Origin: JANQIO01 sp038746745
GTDB taxonomy: Bacteria > Pseudomonadota > Gammaproteobacteria > Pseudomonadales > Halieaceae
Direction: 5' to 3'
Length of the DNA: 64,000 nucleotides
NCBI GenBank assembly: GCA_038746745.1
Contig: JBCDKJ010000003.1
Span: forward strand, 40,090 to 104,089
A model generated the notes under the pieces. That model had not been told where the DNA came from, made no database searches, and saw only the letters and a program-made list of their open reading frames with translations. Position numbers and translations under genes: made by a program. Positions 8,004 to 17,209 of this stretch are shown here, piece after piece; within the stretch, counting starts at the first letter, position 1; each line of letters starts with the position of its first letter.

Positions 8004-8781
8004 AGCTGACAATGGTCCTGGTCTCTATGCTCTGCCGCCGGGTTGCAGAAGCAGGCGTGCTCAACAGGTCAAGCGCGCTATGAGCGACTTGCGGACGACC
8101 CTGGCTGTCATAAATATTGAAGATCGCGACGTCGTCGGGCGTCATGTCAGACATGAAGAACCACCGATGCCCCGGGTTGGCAGCAACGCCAAGGATGTTT
8201 CCCAGACGGTCGGGGTATTTCAACTGAATGTCGATCCAGTCGTCTGAGTCCATGCTCTGCGGATCGATGAAGCCTAGTGGAGATGACTTGACGGTGTGCT
8301 CGAGGGGTCGCCATACGTTGACGAACGCGTAGCCCTTTGTGCGCAATGCTTTGGCTCTGGATTCACCAACGACATCCTCGAGCCGCTGTTCCGCGCCTTC
8401 CGCGCTGTAATCAGCATGAACGTTTCTAGCTGGCCTGCGCATGGCAGTGGGATCATCGATGCGCACAGTGTTATCAAACACGATGACATCCTTCGCGCCA
8501 ATTTTTGCTTTCAGCAGGGCCTCGACCTCCCGGTTATACGCGACCTCCCAGTCTTCCGAAGTGGGTATTATGCTGACCTTGGATGGTGATTCTGTGAACA
8601 GCACGCCATTGGAGCTGAACGTAGGCAGCCTAGCTGCTGTTCGGCGCAGGTCGGTTGCACAGATCTTTGTAGGCACCAACTCGGGCGATATCAGTTCTCC
8701 TACTGCACCGTCAGGATCGAACTCAAAGAACTGCACTTCGTCTTTAACGACGTGATAGTTAACACTTGCGATGGTATTCAT
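7996..8781 (-). CDS. CmcJ/NvfI-family Fe(II)/2-oxoglutarate-like oxygenase
   Basis: Residues counted from ATG 8781: His122-x-Asp124 in RNVHADYS and His234 in QVAHSAL form the likely iron triad, and RRQSIETRTIVSYE at the C-terminus matches the end of CmcJ/AsaB/NvfI proteins. Family members take part in fungal and actinobacterial secondary metabolism (for example cephamycin methoxylation partner CmcJ). A catabolic or detoxifying role is equally possible here. GGAG nine bases before ATG 8781 favours it over GTG 8796. It is the first gene of the leftward operon, with a divergent LysR gene 127 bases away. Confidence 0.72.
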   Translation of the reverse strand: MNTIASVNYHVVKDEVQFFEFDPDGAVGELISPELVPTKICATDLRRTAARLPTFSSNGVLFTESPSKVSIIPTSEDWEVAYNREVEALLKAKIGAKDVIVFDNTVRIDDPTAMRRPARNVHADYSAEGAEQRLEDVVGESRAKALRTKGYAFVNVWRPLEHTVKSSPLGFIDPQSMDSDDWIDIQLKYPDRLGNILGVAANPGHRWFFMSDMTPDDVAIFNIYDSQGRPQVAHSALDLLSTPASATRRQSIETRTIVSYE

Positions 8782-8830
8782 TGTGCTGTGCTCCACGGCT
8801 AGCGGCCCACTGCGGGCGACCCGATCGTTT

Positions 8831-8908
8831 CACAACACTTTATTTGTTAGTTTTATCTATTAAAATGGCCAAATATTGAAATCAGTATATAGATTTTAAA
8901 TATAATAA
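8831..8908. promoter_or_regulatory. A/T-rich divergent control region with a -10-like TATAAT
   Basis: This stretch is markedly A/T-rich compared with its surroundings and separates the CmcJ-like operon from the LysR gene. TATAAT at 8901-8906, with TTGAAA at 8876-8881, would place a rightward transcription start at or just after the LysR ATG (8909). ATATTGAAATCAGTATAT (8873-8890) is a plausible LysR T-N11-A-type site. These assignments are by eye. Confidence 0.45.
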
Positions 8909-9826
8909 ATGGATACAGACTGCCTAAAAGTATTTGTGGTTGCTGCCGAGACGCTGAACATCAGCGAGGCAGGGCGACAGTTGGGTATTGCACCTGCGGT
9001 TGCAGGCGCCCGCCTGGCAAAGCTGGAGAAAACGCTTGCTGCCGATCTTCTTCATCGGTCCACACGGAAGGTATCCCTATCTCTTGAAGGGCAGGAGTTT
9101 CTTCCTTACGCGAGGGAAATCCTCGCACAAGAGAGCTCCGCTTTAGCAGCACTGGGGCATGGCAGTGGAGATGCCCAAGGTACGATACGTTTTGCAGCGC
9201 CGAGCACTTTCGCCCAAATCTATATTGCGCCGCTGTTGCCTGACTTTTTTGAGCGACACCCGCAAGTATCGGTGGAGCTGCGACTATCTGACTCTCGTGT
9301 CCCTCTTATTGAAGGCGGGTTTGATCTGGCACTCCGTAACTACACCATAGAAGACAGCGCACTGGTTGGGCGCAGATTAGCTGATGACACACGAGTTTTA
9401 TGCGCATCGCCAGAGTATCTGAGCAAGAATGGGGTGCCAGAGAATCCGGAAGACCTTTCGCAACACACACTGCTTACCTTTATGGGGACTGCATCGCGTC
9501 AGTTAACATCCAAAACCCACCAGCGCGCTTGTACCTTTCCTCCCTCTGATAGTTCTCCCCGCTTGGTATGCGATGACGGTGCCAGCATGCGCATCGCAGC
9601 GGCGGCGGGCGTGGGAATCTGCATGAGCTCGCTTTGGAGCATTGACAGAGAGCTTCAGTCTGGACAGTTGGTGAGGGTGTTGCCTGACTACGTGGTCGAC
9701 GAGGACGCTGCTATTTGGCTGCTTTATCCAAAGTCTAATGCGCTGACAAATAAGGTCCGTGTCTTTATTGATTATCTGATCGAATATTTGCAGCCAGCGC
9801 TCACCACACTAAACGCACACGCATAG
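8909..9826 (+). CDS. LysR-family transcriptional regulator
   Basis: A 305-residue LysR protein with N-terminal winged helix-turn-helix (CLKVFVVAAETLNISEAGRQLGIAPA..., residues about 5-60) and a type-2 periplasmic-binding fold of the AaeR/DmlR-like branch (QGTIRFAAPSTFAQIYIAPLL). It is divergent from the oxygenase/flavin-oxidoreductase/SDR operon and three bases upstream of the GST gene, so it most likely controls both. No Shine-Dalgarno sequence precedes the ATG; the upstream bases are TTTAAATATAATAA. Confidence 0.93.
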   Translation: MDTDCLKVFVVAAETLNISEAGRQLGIAPAVAGARLAKLEKTLAADLLHRSTRKVSLSLEGQEFLPYAREILAQESSALAALGHGSGDAQGTIRFAAPSTFAQIYIAPLLPDFFERHPQVSVELRLSDSRVPLIEGGFDLALRNYTIEDSALVGRRLADDTRVLCASPEYLSKNGVPENPEDLSQHTLLTFMGTASRQLTSKTHQRACTFPPSDSSPRLVCDDGASMRIAAAAGVGICMSSLWSIDRELQSGQLVRVLPDYVVDEDAAIWLLYPKSNALTNKVRVFIDYLIEYLQPALTTLNAHA

Positions 9827-9829
9827 AGA

Positions 9830-10426
9830 ATGAAAGTTTACGGAGATATCCAATCGGGCAACTGCTACAAAGTCGCACTGGTATGCGCGCTGCTGGATAT
9901 CGCACATGACTGGATAGCGGTAGACGTGCTGGGCGACGAAACCAGCACCGAGTCATTTCTCGCAAAAAACCCTAACGGCAAGATACCTGTAATTGAGCTG
10001 GATGATGGGCGAAGCCTCTGGGAATCTAATGCCATCGTGAATTTCCTTGCGCGAGACTCCCACTTGCTGCCCGACGATTCCTTTCTGTTGGCAAAAGTGC
10101 AGCAGTGGCAGTTCTTTGAGCAATACAGCCATGAGCCCTATATCGCGGTGGCAAGGTTCATAGCCAAATACCTCGGCTTACCGCAAGAGCGGCGCAATGA
10201 GTACGAGTCACTGCAGGCTGGCGGGCACAGGGCGCTTGGCGTCTTGGACGCGCAGTTGCAGCGGACTCCCTACCTGATCGGCGAATGTCTCACCACGGCA
10301 GACATCTCCCTGTATGCCTATACCCACGTCGCTGACGAGGGCGGCTTTGATCTTCGCGAGTACGCCGCGATACAACGCTGGCTGGCGGCGATTGCTGAGC
10401 AGCCGGGATACATAGGCATGGACTGA
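9830..10426 (+). CDS. Glutathione S-transferase family protein
   Basis: The 198-residue protein has an N-terminal thioredoxin fold (MKVYGDIQSGNCYKVAL; NPNGKIPVIELDDGRSLWES with the cis-Pro and the glutathione-binding ES pair) and an all-helical C-terminal domain (YLIGECLTTADISLYAYTHVA). GSTs of this kind conjugate or reductively cleave electrophiles with glutathione in the cytoplasm. It begins three bases after the LysR stop and is probably co-transcribed with it. A decayed copy of its 5' part lies after the second receptor gene (near 23790), which links it to the sigma/FecR/receptor array. Confidence 0.93.
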   Translation: MKVYGDIQSGNCYKVALVCALLDIAHDWIAVDVLGDETSTESFLAKNPNGKIPVIELDDGRSLWESNAIVNFLARDSHLLPDDSFLLAKVQQWQFFEQYSHEPYIAVARFIAKYLGLPQERRNEYESLQAGGHRALGVLDAQLQRTPYLIGECLTTADISLYAYTHVADEGGFDLREYAAIQRWLAAIAEQPGYIGMD

Positions 10427-10492
10427 ACAGGGATATGCTGGAGGAAGACACCCAAGACTGGTTTCTTTGCAACACGTTCTCATGGCATCGCT

Positions 10493-11137
10493 ATGGGAAA
10501 TGACGGCGAGCTTGGACCCACAGCCGCGATGGGCGCTGACAGCTCGGATGACCTTGCTCTCTCGTTCGAAAGTGATGTTCACAACGACGATTCCAGCACA
10601 GTCACAGAAAATCCCCAGGCCATGCCGCCGTCGCAGCATCGATGGGTTGATGAACTTTATCGTAGGCATGCGGGAAACTTACTTGGGTATATAAGGAAGC
10701 TCGTTGGCGGTGGGCCACCCGATCCACAGGATATCGTGCATGCAGCGTTTGAGAAGCTGGCCAGCCTTGATGGCCCTGAGCGAGTAAAAAATCCCCATGC
10801 GTTTTTGTGGAGAACCGCCCAGAACATCCTTTCTTCTGAGAGCCGATCAGCATCCGTACGAACTCGCCATGTAGCCAACGTCACTGACGTCTTCTATACA
10901 GATGGAGGTAACCAAGTAGACCCCGAGCGCGTCTTACTCGCTAATAGAGAGCTCACAGCGATTGTGAGGGCGCTGGAGACCATGCCTAAGAAACGGCGTA
11001 CGGTATTTCTACTAAGTCGTGTAGAGGGCTTGTCTCTGATAGAAATCAGCAAGCAATTGGGTATCTCGCGCCCTGCGGTATCGAAACGATTGCTACTTGC
11101 GTTGCAAGACCTTCGCAGAGCGGTAGACGGAATATGA
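10493..11137 (+). CDS. ECF (FecI-type) RNA polymerase sigma factor, cassette A
   Basis: Sigma region 2 (DELYRRHAGNLLGYIRKLV, then DPQDIVHAAFEKLA and FLWRTAQNILSSE) and region 4 (ALETMPKKRRTVFLLSRVEGLSLIEISKQL with a helix-turn-helix) are both present; nothing else is. The 40-residue acidic N-terminal stretch may not be translated: ATG 10623 is an alternative start. It would direct RNA polymerase to the promoters of its own cassette. Its stop overlaps the FecR gene by four bases (ATGA), so sigma and anti-sigma are coupled. Confidence 0.93.
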   Translation: MGNDGELGPTAAMGADSSDDLALSFESDVHNDDSSTVTENPQAMPPSQHRWVDELYRRHAGNLLGYIRKLVGGGPPDPQDIVHAAFEKLASLDGPERVKNPHAFLWRTAQNILSSESRSASVRTRHVANVTDVFYTDGGNQVDPERVLLANRELTAIVRALETMPKKRRTVFLLSRVEGLSLIEISKQLGISRPAVSKRLLLALQDLRRAVDGI

Positions 11138-12159
11138 GTAGACAGATCGACACATCATACGCGATATCGGATGACCTAATGAATGAAGCCACCGAATGGC
11201 TGATCCGATGCTCAATTGATGACTGCAAAGCTCAGGATATACGCGCGCTAGAGGCATGGCTGAAAAGCGACGAAGCGCATCAGGTAGCTTATGAGCTTGC
11301 CGATCTGAACTGGCAAAAATTTGGCCAGGTGCCTCATTCCCAGCTTTCACAGGCCTGGTTTGATCGGCGCAGCGCTTCGTCATCCACATCTGTGCTCGTA
11401 GATAGCGTTGTAACGTGGCGTCGCCCTGGGTTCTGGAGCGGCGTTACCTCGGCTACCGCCGTATTTCTTCTAGCGTTAATAGTGGTTCTAGTCAGGGATG
11501 ACCAGGCTGTAACGGCCTACAGTACCGGCATTGCCGAAACCAATGACGTGACGCTGGAGGACGGCACGGTTATGACGCTCGGTGCAAAAACGAGCGTAGA
11601 TGTTACCTTCACCAAGACCAGTCGCGAGGTGGCGCTTTCCCGGGGTGAGGTTTTCTTCACTGTTGTTTCTAATCCAGATCGGCCATTTATTGTGTCCAGT
11701 GCGGGCATGAGTATCACTGTAGTGGGTACGATTTTTGAGGTCTCAAGGGCCGACGCTTCTGTTGGTGTGGCGGTGGTGGAAGGTGCTGTCGACGTCGCTG
11801 CCATTGCAAAGTCGGTAAACAGCGACGCCCTGCGCCTCATGAAAGGGCAGCGTGTGAACGCTGTTCAGGGCGTCTTGTCTGCAGTTGAGCCTGTGGCTCT
11901 TGAATCGATAGGGACTTGGCGGGAGGGCGAGTTGGCATACGTGAATGCCCCCCTGAGCGAGATCATCAGCGATGCTGATCGCTACTATGCTGGCGATGTA
12001 GTGTTAATGGATGCATCTCTGGCTGATCTGACCGTAAGCCTTATTCTGGACGCGGGCGATATCGACGGTTTGTTAAAAACACTTGAAACCGCACTGCCAA
12101 TACGAGTGAGCTATCTGACAGATGGCACGGTACTGATTACCAGGCCGCACGAAGAATAA
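11134..12159 (+). CDS. FecR-family transmembrane anti-sigma factor, cassette A
   Basis: The layout is DUF4880 in the cytoplasm (EATEWLIRCS ... ALEAWLKSDEAHQVAY, residues 18-55), one membrane span (about 104-121), a periplasmic FecR domain (LEDGTVMTLGAKTSVDV; FIVSSAGMSITVVGTIFEV) and a C-terminal STN-like DUF4974 segment (DADRYYAGDVVLMDASLADL). The protein should hold the upstream sigma factor and release it when the receptor STN domain signals. It is followed by a 200-base leader and the receptor gene. Confidence 0.93.
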   Translation: MSRQIDTSYAISDDLMNEATEWLIRCSIDDCKAQDIRALEAWLKSDEAHQVAYELADLNWQKFGQVPHSQLSQAWFDRRSASSSTSVLVDSVVTWRRPGFWSGVTSATAVFLLALIVVLVRDDQAVTAYSTGIAETNDVTLEDGTVMTLGAKTSVDVTFTKTSREVALSRGEVFFTVVSNPDRPFIVSSAGMSITVVGTIFEVSRADASVGVAVVEGAVDVAAIAKSVNSDALRLMKGQRVNAVQGVLSAVEPVALESIGTWREGELAYVNAPLSEIISDADRYYAGDVVLMDASLADLTVSLILDAGDIDGLLKTLETALPIRVSYLTDGTVLITRPHEE

Positions 12160-12268
12160 ACGGTCGTTCTTTTTCAACTACCGGGTTGGACTGCCTAGCT
12201 CGGACTGCCCAGCATACCGTTTGCACCCAAGCGCGCAGCGAAAATAGACAAAATACTTTTCACCAAAC

Positions 12269-12331
12269 AGACGCTAAAGCGTCTTACTCCTCAGATGCGA
12301 CTGATTATCAGTCGCTCAACAGACACGTCTG
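12269..12331. promoter_or_regulatory. Three short inverted repeats in the leader of receptor A
   Basis: The 200-base gap before the receptor holds AGACGC-TAAA-GCGTCT (12269-12284), GCGACTGA-TTA-TCAGTCGC (12297-12315) and CAGAC-AC-GTCTG (12320-12331), all with perfect arms. CGTCTT at 12280-12285 recurs 62-75 bases ahead of the other two STN receptors and may be part of the ECF promoter. GAGAGGAG precedes the receptor ATG. Confidence 0.5.
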
Positions 12332-12359
12332 AATCTTATCGGATCGAGAGGAGCCTGAA

Positions 12360-14969
12360 ATGAAACCTTTGAGAGCAAGTAAACCTCTCCGAAGAAAAGC
12401 CGCAGCCGGTTTTTTGCTTGCGGCTAGTCTAGTCGCGTTTGTGACCTCTGCCTGGGCGCAGCCGCCAGCAAATGAGATGGAATTAAACATACCGGGCCAA
12501 CCGCTCGCTGAGTCCCTGATCGAGCTCGGTCGTGCGTCAGGGCTGCGCATTGTCGCGACGGGTAGTGTGGTCGGAGACCGGAATGCACCGGCGCTAGCGG
12601 GTCGATACACGCCAAAACAAGCACTAGATGCACTGTTAATCGGTTCGGGGTTGATGGCGACCCAGGAGACTGACGGGACGTATGTTATTCGCCGTGATCC
12701 AGACTCCGCCGGTGTAGAAGACACGAAGGCTGTGCCCGCGGCGCGAACAGTGGAGGAAATCCTGGTATTTGGTGTCAAACAGGCGATCGACTTACAGGAT
12801 ACCGTTGAATCCGCTGAAGTCTTCACAGCCGATAGGTTTGACCGAGAGAATCTTTTCACTATCAGTGATGCGCTAGGCCGCACACCTAATGTTTCAACAC
12901 TAGGAGACGATCTAACGTCTATAAACATTCGCGGAATCAATCGGGAAGGCACAAACGGCGCGGGCCAAGGAGTAGCGATCAATGTTTTTCAGGACGGTGT
13001 CCCTCTCACTTCGGGTTCTTTGGAGTTTGGTGCGTCCACAGCCTGGGATATTGAACAGCTCGAAGTGCTGCGCGGGTCGCAGTCAACTGTGCAGGGCCGC
13101 AACTCGATTGCTGGAGCAATTGTTCTGCAATCCAAAAAGCCTACCTTCGACTGGGAGGGCGCAGCGCGTGCCCGTGCCGCTGAATATGGCACGCTGCAGC
13201 TCGCCGCCGCGCTCTCTGGCCCAATCATTGAAGACCAGCTCGCGTTTCGACTCACCGTCGATTCTCAGGAGACTGACGGCTTTATCAGAGATGGCCTGTC
13301 GTCGGATACCATCGACTTTCGCGAAAGTGTCACCGTCCGAACTCGCTTTTTAGTTGAACCCGAAGCAATCAGTGATCTGAGTGCCCTATTCACAATCGAA
13401 TACAGTGATCGGAATAATGGCGGCGCCAGTAACGCGATATCTGAACGCGGAGACATAGACTTTGAAACAAGTGACCGACGAAGCTTCGCCGAGTTAATAA
13501 ACTTTGCCGACATCGAAACCTGGAAAGGTATTGCTGATATCACCTACCGCTTCAATGAGAGTATCGTTCTGAAAGTGTTGGGGACTTACGAAGATACAGA
13601 CCTTGAAGGCGGCAACAGAGCCAGAACCGCCAACCAATTTGCCGATGTTGGCTCTTTCGACGACGAAGTAACAGAGGCGTACAGCATAGAAGTTAGAGCG
13701 GAGTTTGATTTCGGGAAGCTGAGAGGATTGGCCGGTGGATACTACTTCGAAAGTGAAGGGACTTCCGCCGCCTCCCAGACGTTGGTTCTCTCTGATACCG
13801 TGCCCTTTCCGTTCGATCCGGTTGATAGCGCGCTCACAGTATCTGCTACAAGCGTCAGGGAGGTAGAGAACTTTGCGCTGTTCACGTCCTGGCGCTTCGA
13901 GCCAACTGACAATTGGGCCCTCGATGTTGCTCTGCGGTATGACGATGAACGGTTCACGACCCGTCGTGCCCCGGGTACCTTTGACGTATTTCCAGCGGAT
14001 TGCACGGCCTTTGCGCCCAGGTTTTTCTTCGGCCTGTCTGGTCCCGGCTTCGCAGAGGGTAGCTGTCAGGACGCGGCGCCATTATTCATTGGTGAGGTTG
14101 AGCCTTTACAGTCAGATAGCCTTTCAGTGCTCCTCCCCAGCGGGTCACTAACCTACAGAATCACAGAGGACGCTTCGATATTTGGCGGATATCGTCGCGG
14201 ATATCGGGCCGGCGGCACGTTTCTCGCCGGTTCCCTATCGGCCACGGAAATATTTGAAGTGGTGACTTTTGATCCAGAATTCCTGAACACCTATGAGGCC
14301 GGTTGGCGAAGCCAGTGGCTCGAGAAGCGATTAACATTGAATGGCACGCTTTTTTACAGCGAGTACGAAGATCAGCAGGTGAGTTTTCTTGATGAAAGAG
14401 ACTTCCCCATTACCGATAACGTAGGTGAAACCTCACTCTACGGACTGGAACTGACTGGCAGCTACATCTTCAATGAAAACCTGAATCTGTTCGCAAGTCT
14501 TGGCCTGCTCGAAACTAGCGTCGATGAGTTTATCCGCGCGGTGGACGTTCCAGAAACGCCAGAGAATGAGTTCGAGGATTTTTCCGGCAATGAACTTGAT
14601 CGATCGCCGGCGGTGTCGGCCAATTTGGGTGCCAGTTACAGGGCGAGCAATGGCTTCTTTGCGTCGGCTAGCGTTGCCTACCAGTCAGAGTATTTCTCTG
14701 ACATTTTTAATTCGGATGATGACATTCTTGGGAATGGTGTGACGGAGCGCGTGGACGCGGCTGCTGTTGTCAATGCCAACATTGGATTCGATTTCACCGA
14801 CGGCCTAAGGATAACGCTTTATGCCAATAATCTGTTTGATGAAGACGCTCCGGAATCAACCAATATTAATGCGCGGGGAGCTGAAGAGGGAGACACCAGC
14901 AGAGCAACTATTAACTACCGCGTGCGTCAACCGCAAACGTTTGGTGTTGCCGTGGACGCGCGGTTCTAG
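12360..14969 (+). CDS. TonB-dependent transducer with STN domain, receptor A
   Basis: The 869-residue protein has a signal peptide (cleavage near AWA-Q33), a periplasmic STN signalling domain (about 40-111; LNIPGQPLAESLIELGRASG), a TonB-box-like VEEILVFG (131-138), a plug domain (GAGQGVAINVFQDGVPL; IEQLEVLRGSQSTVQGRNS) and a 22-strand-type barrel ending in the Phe needed for outer-membrane assembly (DARF). It should import a large scarce ligand with TonB energy and signal to FecR. A loop near residues 545-575 carries a Cys pair also seen in receptor B with otherwise different sequence. The ligand is unknown; nothing ties it to a siderophore. Confidence 0.93.
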   Translation: MKPLRASKPLRRKAAAGFLLAASLVAFVTSAWAQPPANEMELNIPGQPLAESLIELGRASGLRIVATGSVVGDRNAPALAGRYTPKQALDALLIGSGLMATQETDGTYVIRRDPDSAGVEDTKAVPAARTVEEILVFGVKQAIDLQDTVESAEVFTADRFDRENLFTISDALGRTPNVSTLGDDLTSINIRGINREGTNGAGQGVAINVFQDGVPLTSGSLEFGASTAWDIEQLEVLRGSQSTVQGRNSIAGAIVLQSKKPTFDWEGAARARAAEYGTLQLAAALSGPIIEDQLAFRLTVDSQETDGFIRDGLSSDTIDFRESVTVRTRFLVEPEAISDLSALFTIEYSDRNNGGASNAISERGDIDFETSDRRSFAELINFADIETWKGIADITYRFNESIVLKVLGTYEDTDLEGGNRARTANQFADVGSFDDEVTEAYSIEVRAEFDFGKLRGLAGGYYFESEGTSAASQTLVLSDTVPFPFDPVDSALTVSATSVREVENFALFTSWRFEPTDNWALDVALRYDDERFTTRRAPGTFDVFPADCTAFAPRFFFGLSGPGFAEGSCQDAAPLFIGEVEPLQSDSLSVLLPSGSLTYRITEDASIFGGYRRGYRAGGTFLAGSLSATEIFEVVTFDPEFLNTYEAGWRSQWLEKRLTLNGTLFYSEYEDQQVSFLDERDFPITDNVGETSLYGLELTGSYIFNENLNLFASLGLLETSVDEFIRAVDVPETPENEFEDFSGNELDRSPAVSANLGASYRASNGFFASASVAYQSEYFSDIFNSDDDILGNGVTERVDAAAVVNANIGFDFTDGLRITLYANNLFDEDAPESTNINARGAEEGDTSRATINYRVRQPQTFGVAVDARF

Positions 14970-15174
14970 GATAGCGGCGAGCTGATCACTGCACTCGGTG
15001 CCGCGACATCTTGCCGGATCTACCAATTCTCATAGACGTGAATGAGCCAGGCTTCGCGGTTATCAATCCTTGCTTGGATAAGGCGATAGTGTTTTTTTGC
15101 CTGCTAAAAACAAGCGAGTTGTTTAAACCGTGCCCGCCGTTTCGTAGGCGTCTCTCAAGGGATACCGACTATTT

Positions 15175-17136
15175 ATGCGCGTAGCGAAGACTTTTAAAGC
15201 TCTGCTTGCCTTATGCCAAATTGCCTTCCTGTCCGAAACAGCGTTTTCCAGAACAGAGTTCGACAGCAGAGAGATAGAGGCGTGGGCCGATGAGTACTTT
15301 GGCACAGCCCTGGAGAACAAACAGATGACGGGCGCCTCCGTGGGATTTATCCAGGACGATGAAATCCTGTTTTTAAAGGGTTACGGTTGGGAGGATCAGA
15401 AGGCACAGATTCCGCTGGACCCACGGCAAACGCGTTTCCGCATGTGTTCTACCTCGAAAACAGTGACTGCAACATCGGTGATGCAGCTTGTAGAGCGTGG
15501 TGCCATCGACTCGCTTGATGATCCGGTAAACAACTATCTCCAACGCTATAAGCTGCCGCCGCCCTACGGCGATCAGGTTACCTTCCGGCACTTGATGACT
15601 CACAGCTCTGGCATGGCGGGCCACTTCACCCCCCAGGGGACAAAGAAGGATCTTCCTGTTCCAGTAAGCGCCGAAATAGTGCGGGATTTCTTCCGCGAGA
15701 ACATTGAACGACCGCCAGGTTTTGTCGGTGTGTATGCCAATCTCGGTGCCGCCCTGGAGGGCGTTGTCGTTGAGGACGTTAGCGAGCAGTCGTTCGCGGC
15801 ATACGTCGCGCAAAATATTTTTGAGCCACTGGGCATGAGTAGCGCTCTTATCCATCACTCCACGGAAGAACCGCCTCACCTCGCCCAACCCTACGCGATT
15901 TACCCCGACGGGTCTTTGCAGGCGATTCCCTTTTACCCGAAGCACCCGCTGACGGCGGCGTCAGGTGGGTTCATCACGACAACTGAGGACATGCTGAAGT
16001 ACGTCGCGCTGCATGCCGATGAGGAGGCCCGCACCCGTGACCGTGTTTTATCAGGCGAAGGAAGAAAGCTGCTCCACGCCCGGCACTTCGGTCGTCACCC
16101 CTCCGACCCTGGCATAGGGTTGCATTTCTACCGCGACAGATACGGCGACGAGTTAATGGTGCACCATGGTTGTGGGCTTCCTGGTACCCGTAGCCTGATG
16201 GGGGTTTTTCCAGCAAGCCAGGCGGGGTTCGTAGTGACTGTCTTGACCGCGGATGTGTCGCCCAGCGTGGGGGACTTAATCGGCAAGCTGTTTGGCACTG
16301 GACGTCTTATCGACACCGGTGAAGGACCAACGGGGGAGGCAGTCGATGCCAACGCTTTGCCAAGTGCTTTACTGGGCCAACTTCGCCGTCCAGACATCAT
16401 CACAGAGGGAGCCCCATCTGGTATGGTCGATGACGTCAACAAACTCACTGGCACGTACTGGGGCGAGAGACGCTCGTTTCGCTCTTTCGCAACGATCTTC
16501 GCTTTCGACACTACAACCGTTGCCGTAGGTGACAGGGACGGTGAGATCAAAATTGACGATAAGCTCTACCGCAGGCAGGCGCCGGGGGTCTTTGACTCAG
16601 AGGAAGGCGTCAGGCGCGTTTTCTTCAGGCAAATGGATGAAGAGGGTGAGGTCTTCCTCCAGCCTCATGTCAGTCTTGCGTCACGACACGTCAAGGGGCT
16701 CAAAAACCCCGTGCTGGCCTATCTTGGCATGGCGGTGAGCTTTGGAATATCGCTAACGGGTTTTTTCGCCTTGTTCTGGCGTAGTCTCCCGGGTCGCCGC
16801 CACTGGGCGAAGTGGCTAAGTGTAGGCATGGCGGGTTGCGTAGTGCTCTTGCCGTTGGCATTTCTTCTCGGTTATGAACGCGTTACTGATATCGCTTTTG
16901 TTGATTACCTCAACGGCGATGTCACCAGAGCGACTGTGTTCATTATGCTTTTTAATATCTATGCATTGCTGGGTGCCGGCGTTGTTATTTCAGCAGTTCT
17001 GGCGTGGCGCCGGCATGTTGGTGACTCGGGGGTCGCTGGTGTATTTATGAGGGGTCACCTGAGCCTGATGGCGTTGGCCGCCGTAGCCTCATGGCCAGGC
17101 ATGGTTCTTTTCAACCTGCTAGGGCTGCAGTACTGA
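15175..17136 (+). CDS. Membrane-anchored class-C beta-lactamase-fold serine hydrolase 1
   Basis: A signal peptide leads into a beta-lactamase/D-aminopeptidase-like domain with Ser92-x-x-Lys95 (STSK), Tyr187-Ala-Asn189 and HHG (330-332) as the three active-site motifs. From about residue 500 four hydrophobic segments follow, ending FNLLGLQY, so the catalytic domain is tethered to the inner membrane facing the periplasm. Members hydrolyse beta-lactams, D-amino peptides or carboxylic esters; the specificity cannot be read. It lies 205 bases after receptor A in a gap where I see no gene, and 73 bases before a second hydrolase of the same design. Confidence 0.9.
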   Translation: MRVAKTFKALLALCQIAFLSETAFSRTEFDSREIEAWADEYFGTALENKQMTGASVGFIQDDEILFLKGYGWEDQKAQIPLDPRQTRFRMCSTSKTVTATSVMQLVERGAIDSLDDPVNNYLQRYKLPPPYGDQVTFRHLMTHSSGMAGHFTPQGTKKDLPVPVSAEIVRDFFRENIERPPGFVGVYANLGAALEGVVVEDVSEQSFAAYVAQNIFEPLGMSSALIHHSTEEPPHLAQPYAIYPDGSLQAIPFYPKHPLTAASGGFITTTEDMLKYVALHADEEARTRDRVLSGEGRKLLHARHFGRHPSDPGIGLHFYRDRYGDELMVHHGCGLPGTRSLMGVFPASQAGFVVTVLTADVSPSVGDLIGKLFGTGRLIDTGEGPTGEAVDANALPSALLGQLRRPDIITEGAPSGMVDDVNKLTGTYWGERRSFRSFATIFAFDTTTVAVGDRDGEIKIDDKLYRRQAPGVFDSEEGVRRVFFRQMDEEGEVFLQPHVSLASRHVKGLKNPVLAYLGMAVSFGISLTGFFALFWRSLPGRRHWAKWLSVGMAGCVVLLPLAFLLGYERVTDIAFVDYLNGDVTRATVFIMLFNIYALLGAGVVISAVLAWRRHVGDSGVAGVFMRGHLSLMALAAVASWPGMVLFNLLGLQY

Positions 17137-17209
17137 TACATAAATTATTCTGATGGTGGCCTTCTTACTAACGCCTACCGAGAGCCAGGCCAGACCGAAT
17201 GGAGTAATG

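Noticed and set aside
15061..15130. Possible short peptide precursor (MSQASRLS...) in the gap after receptor A
   Set aside because: Only 15 codons, no ribosome-binding site, and no core or leader pattern of a known ribosomal peptide family; no modifying enzymes nearby.
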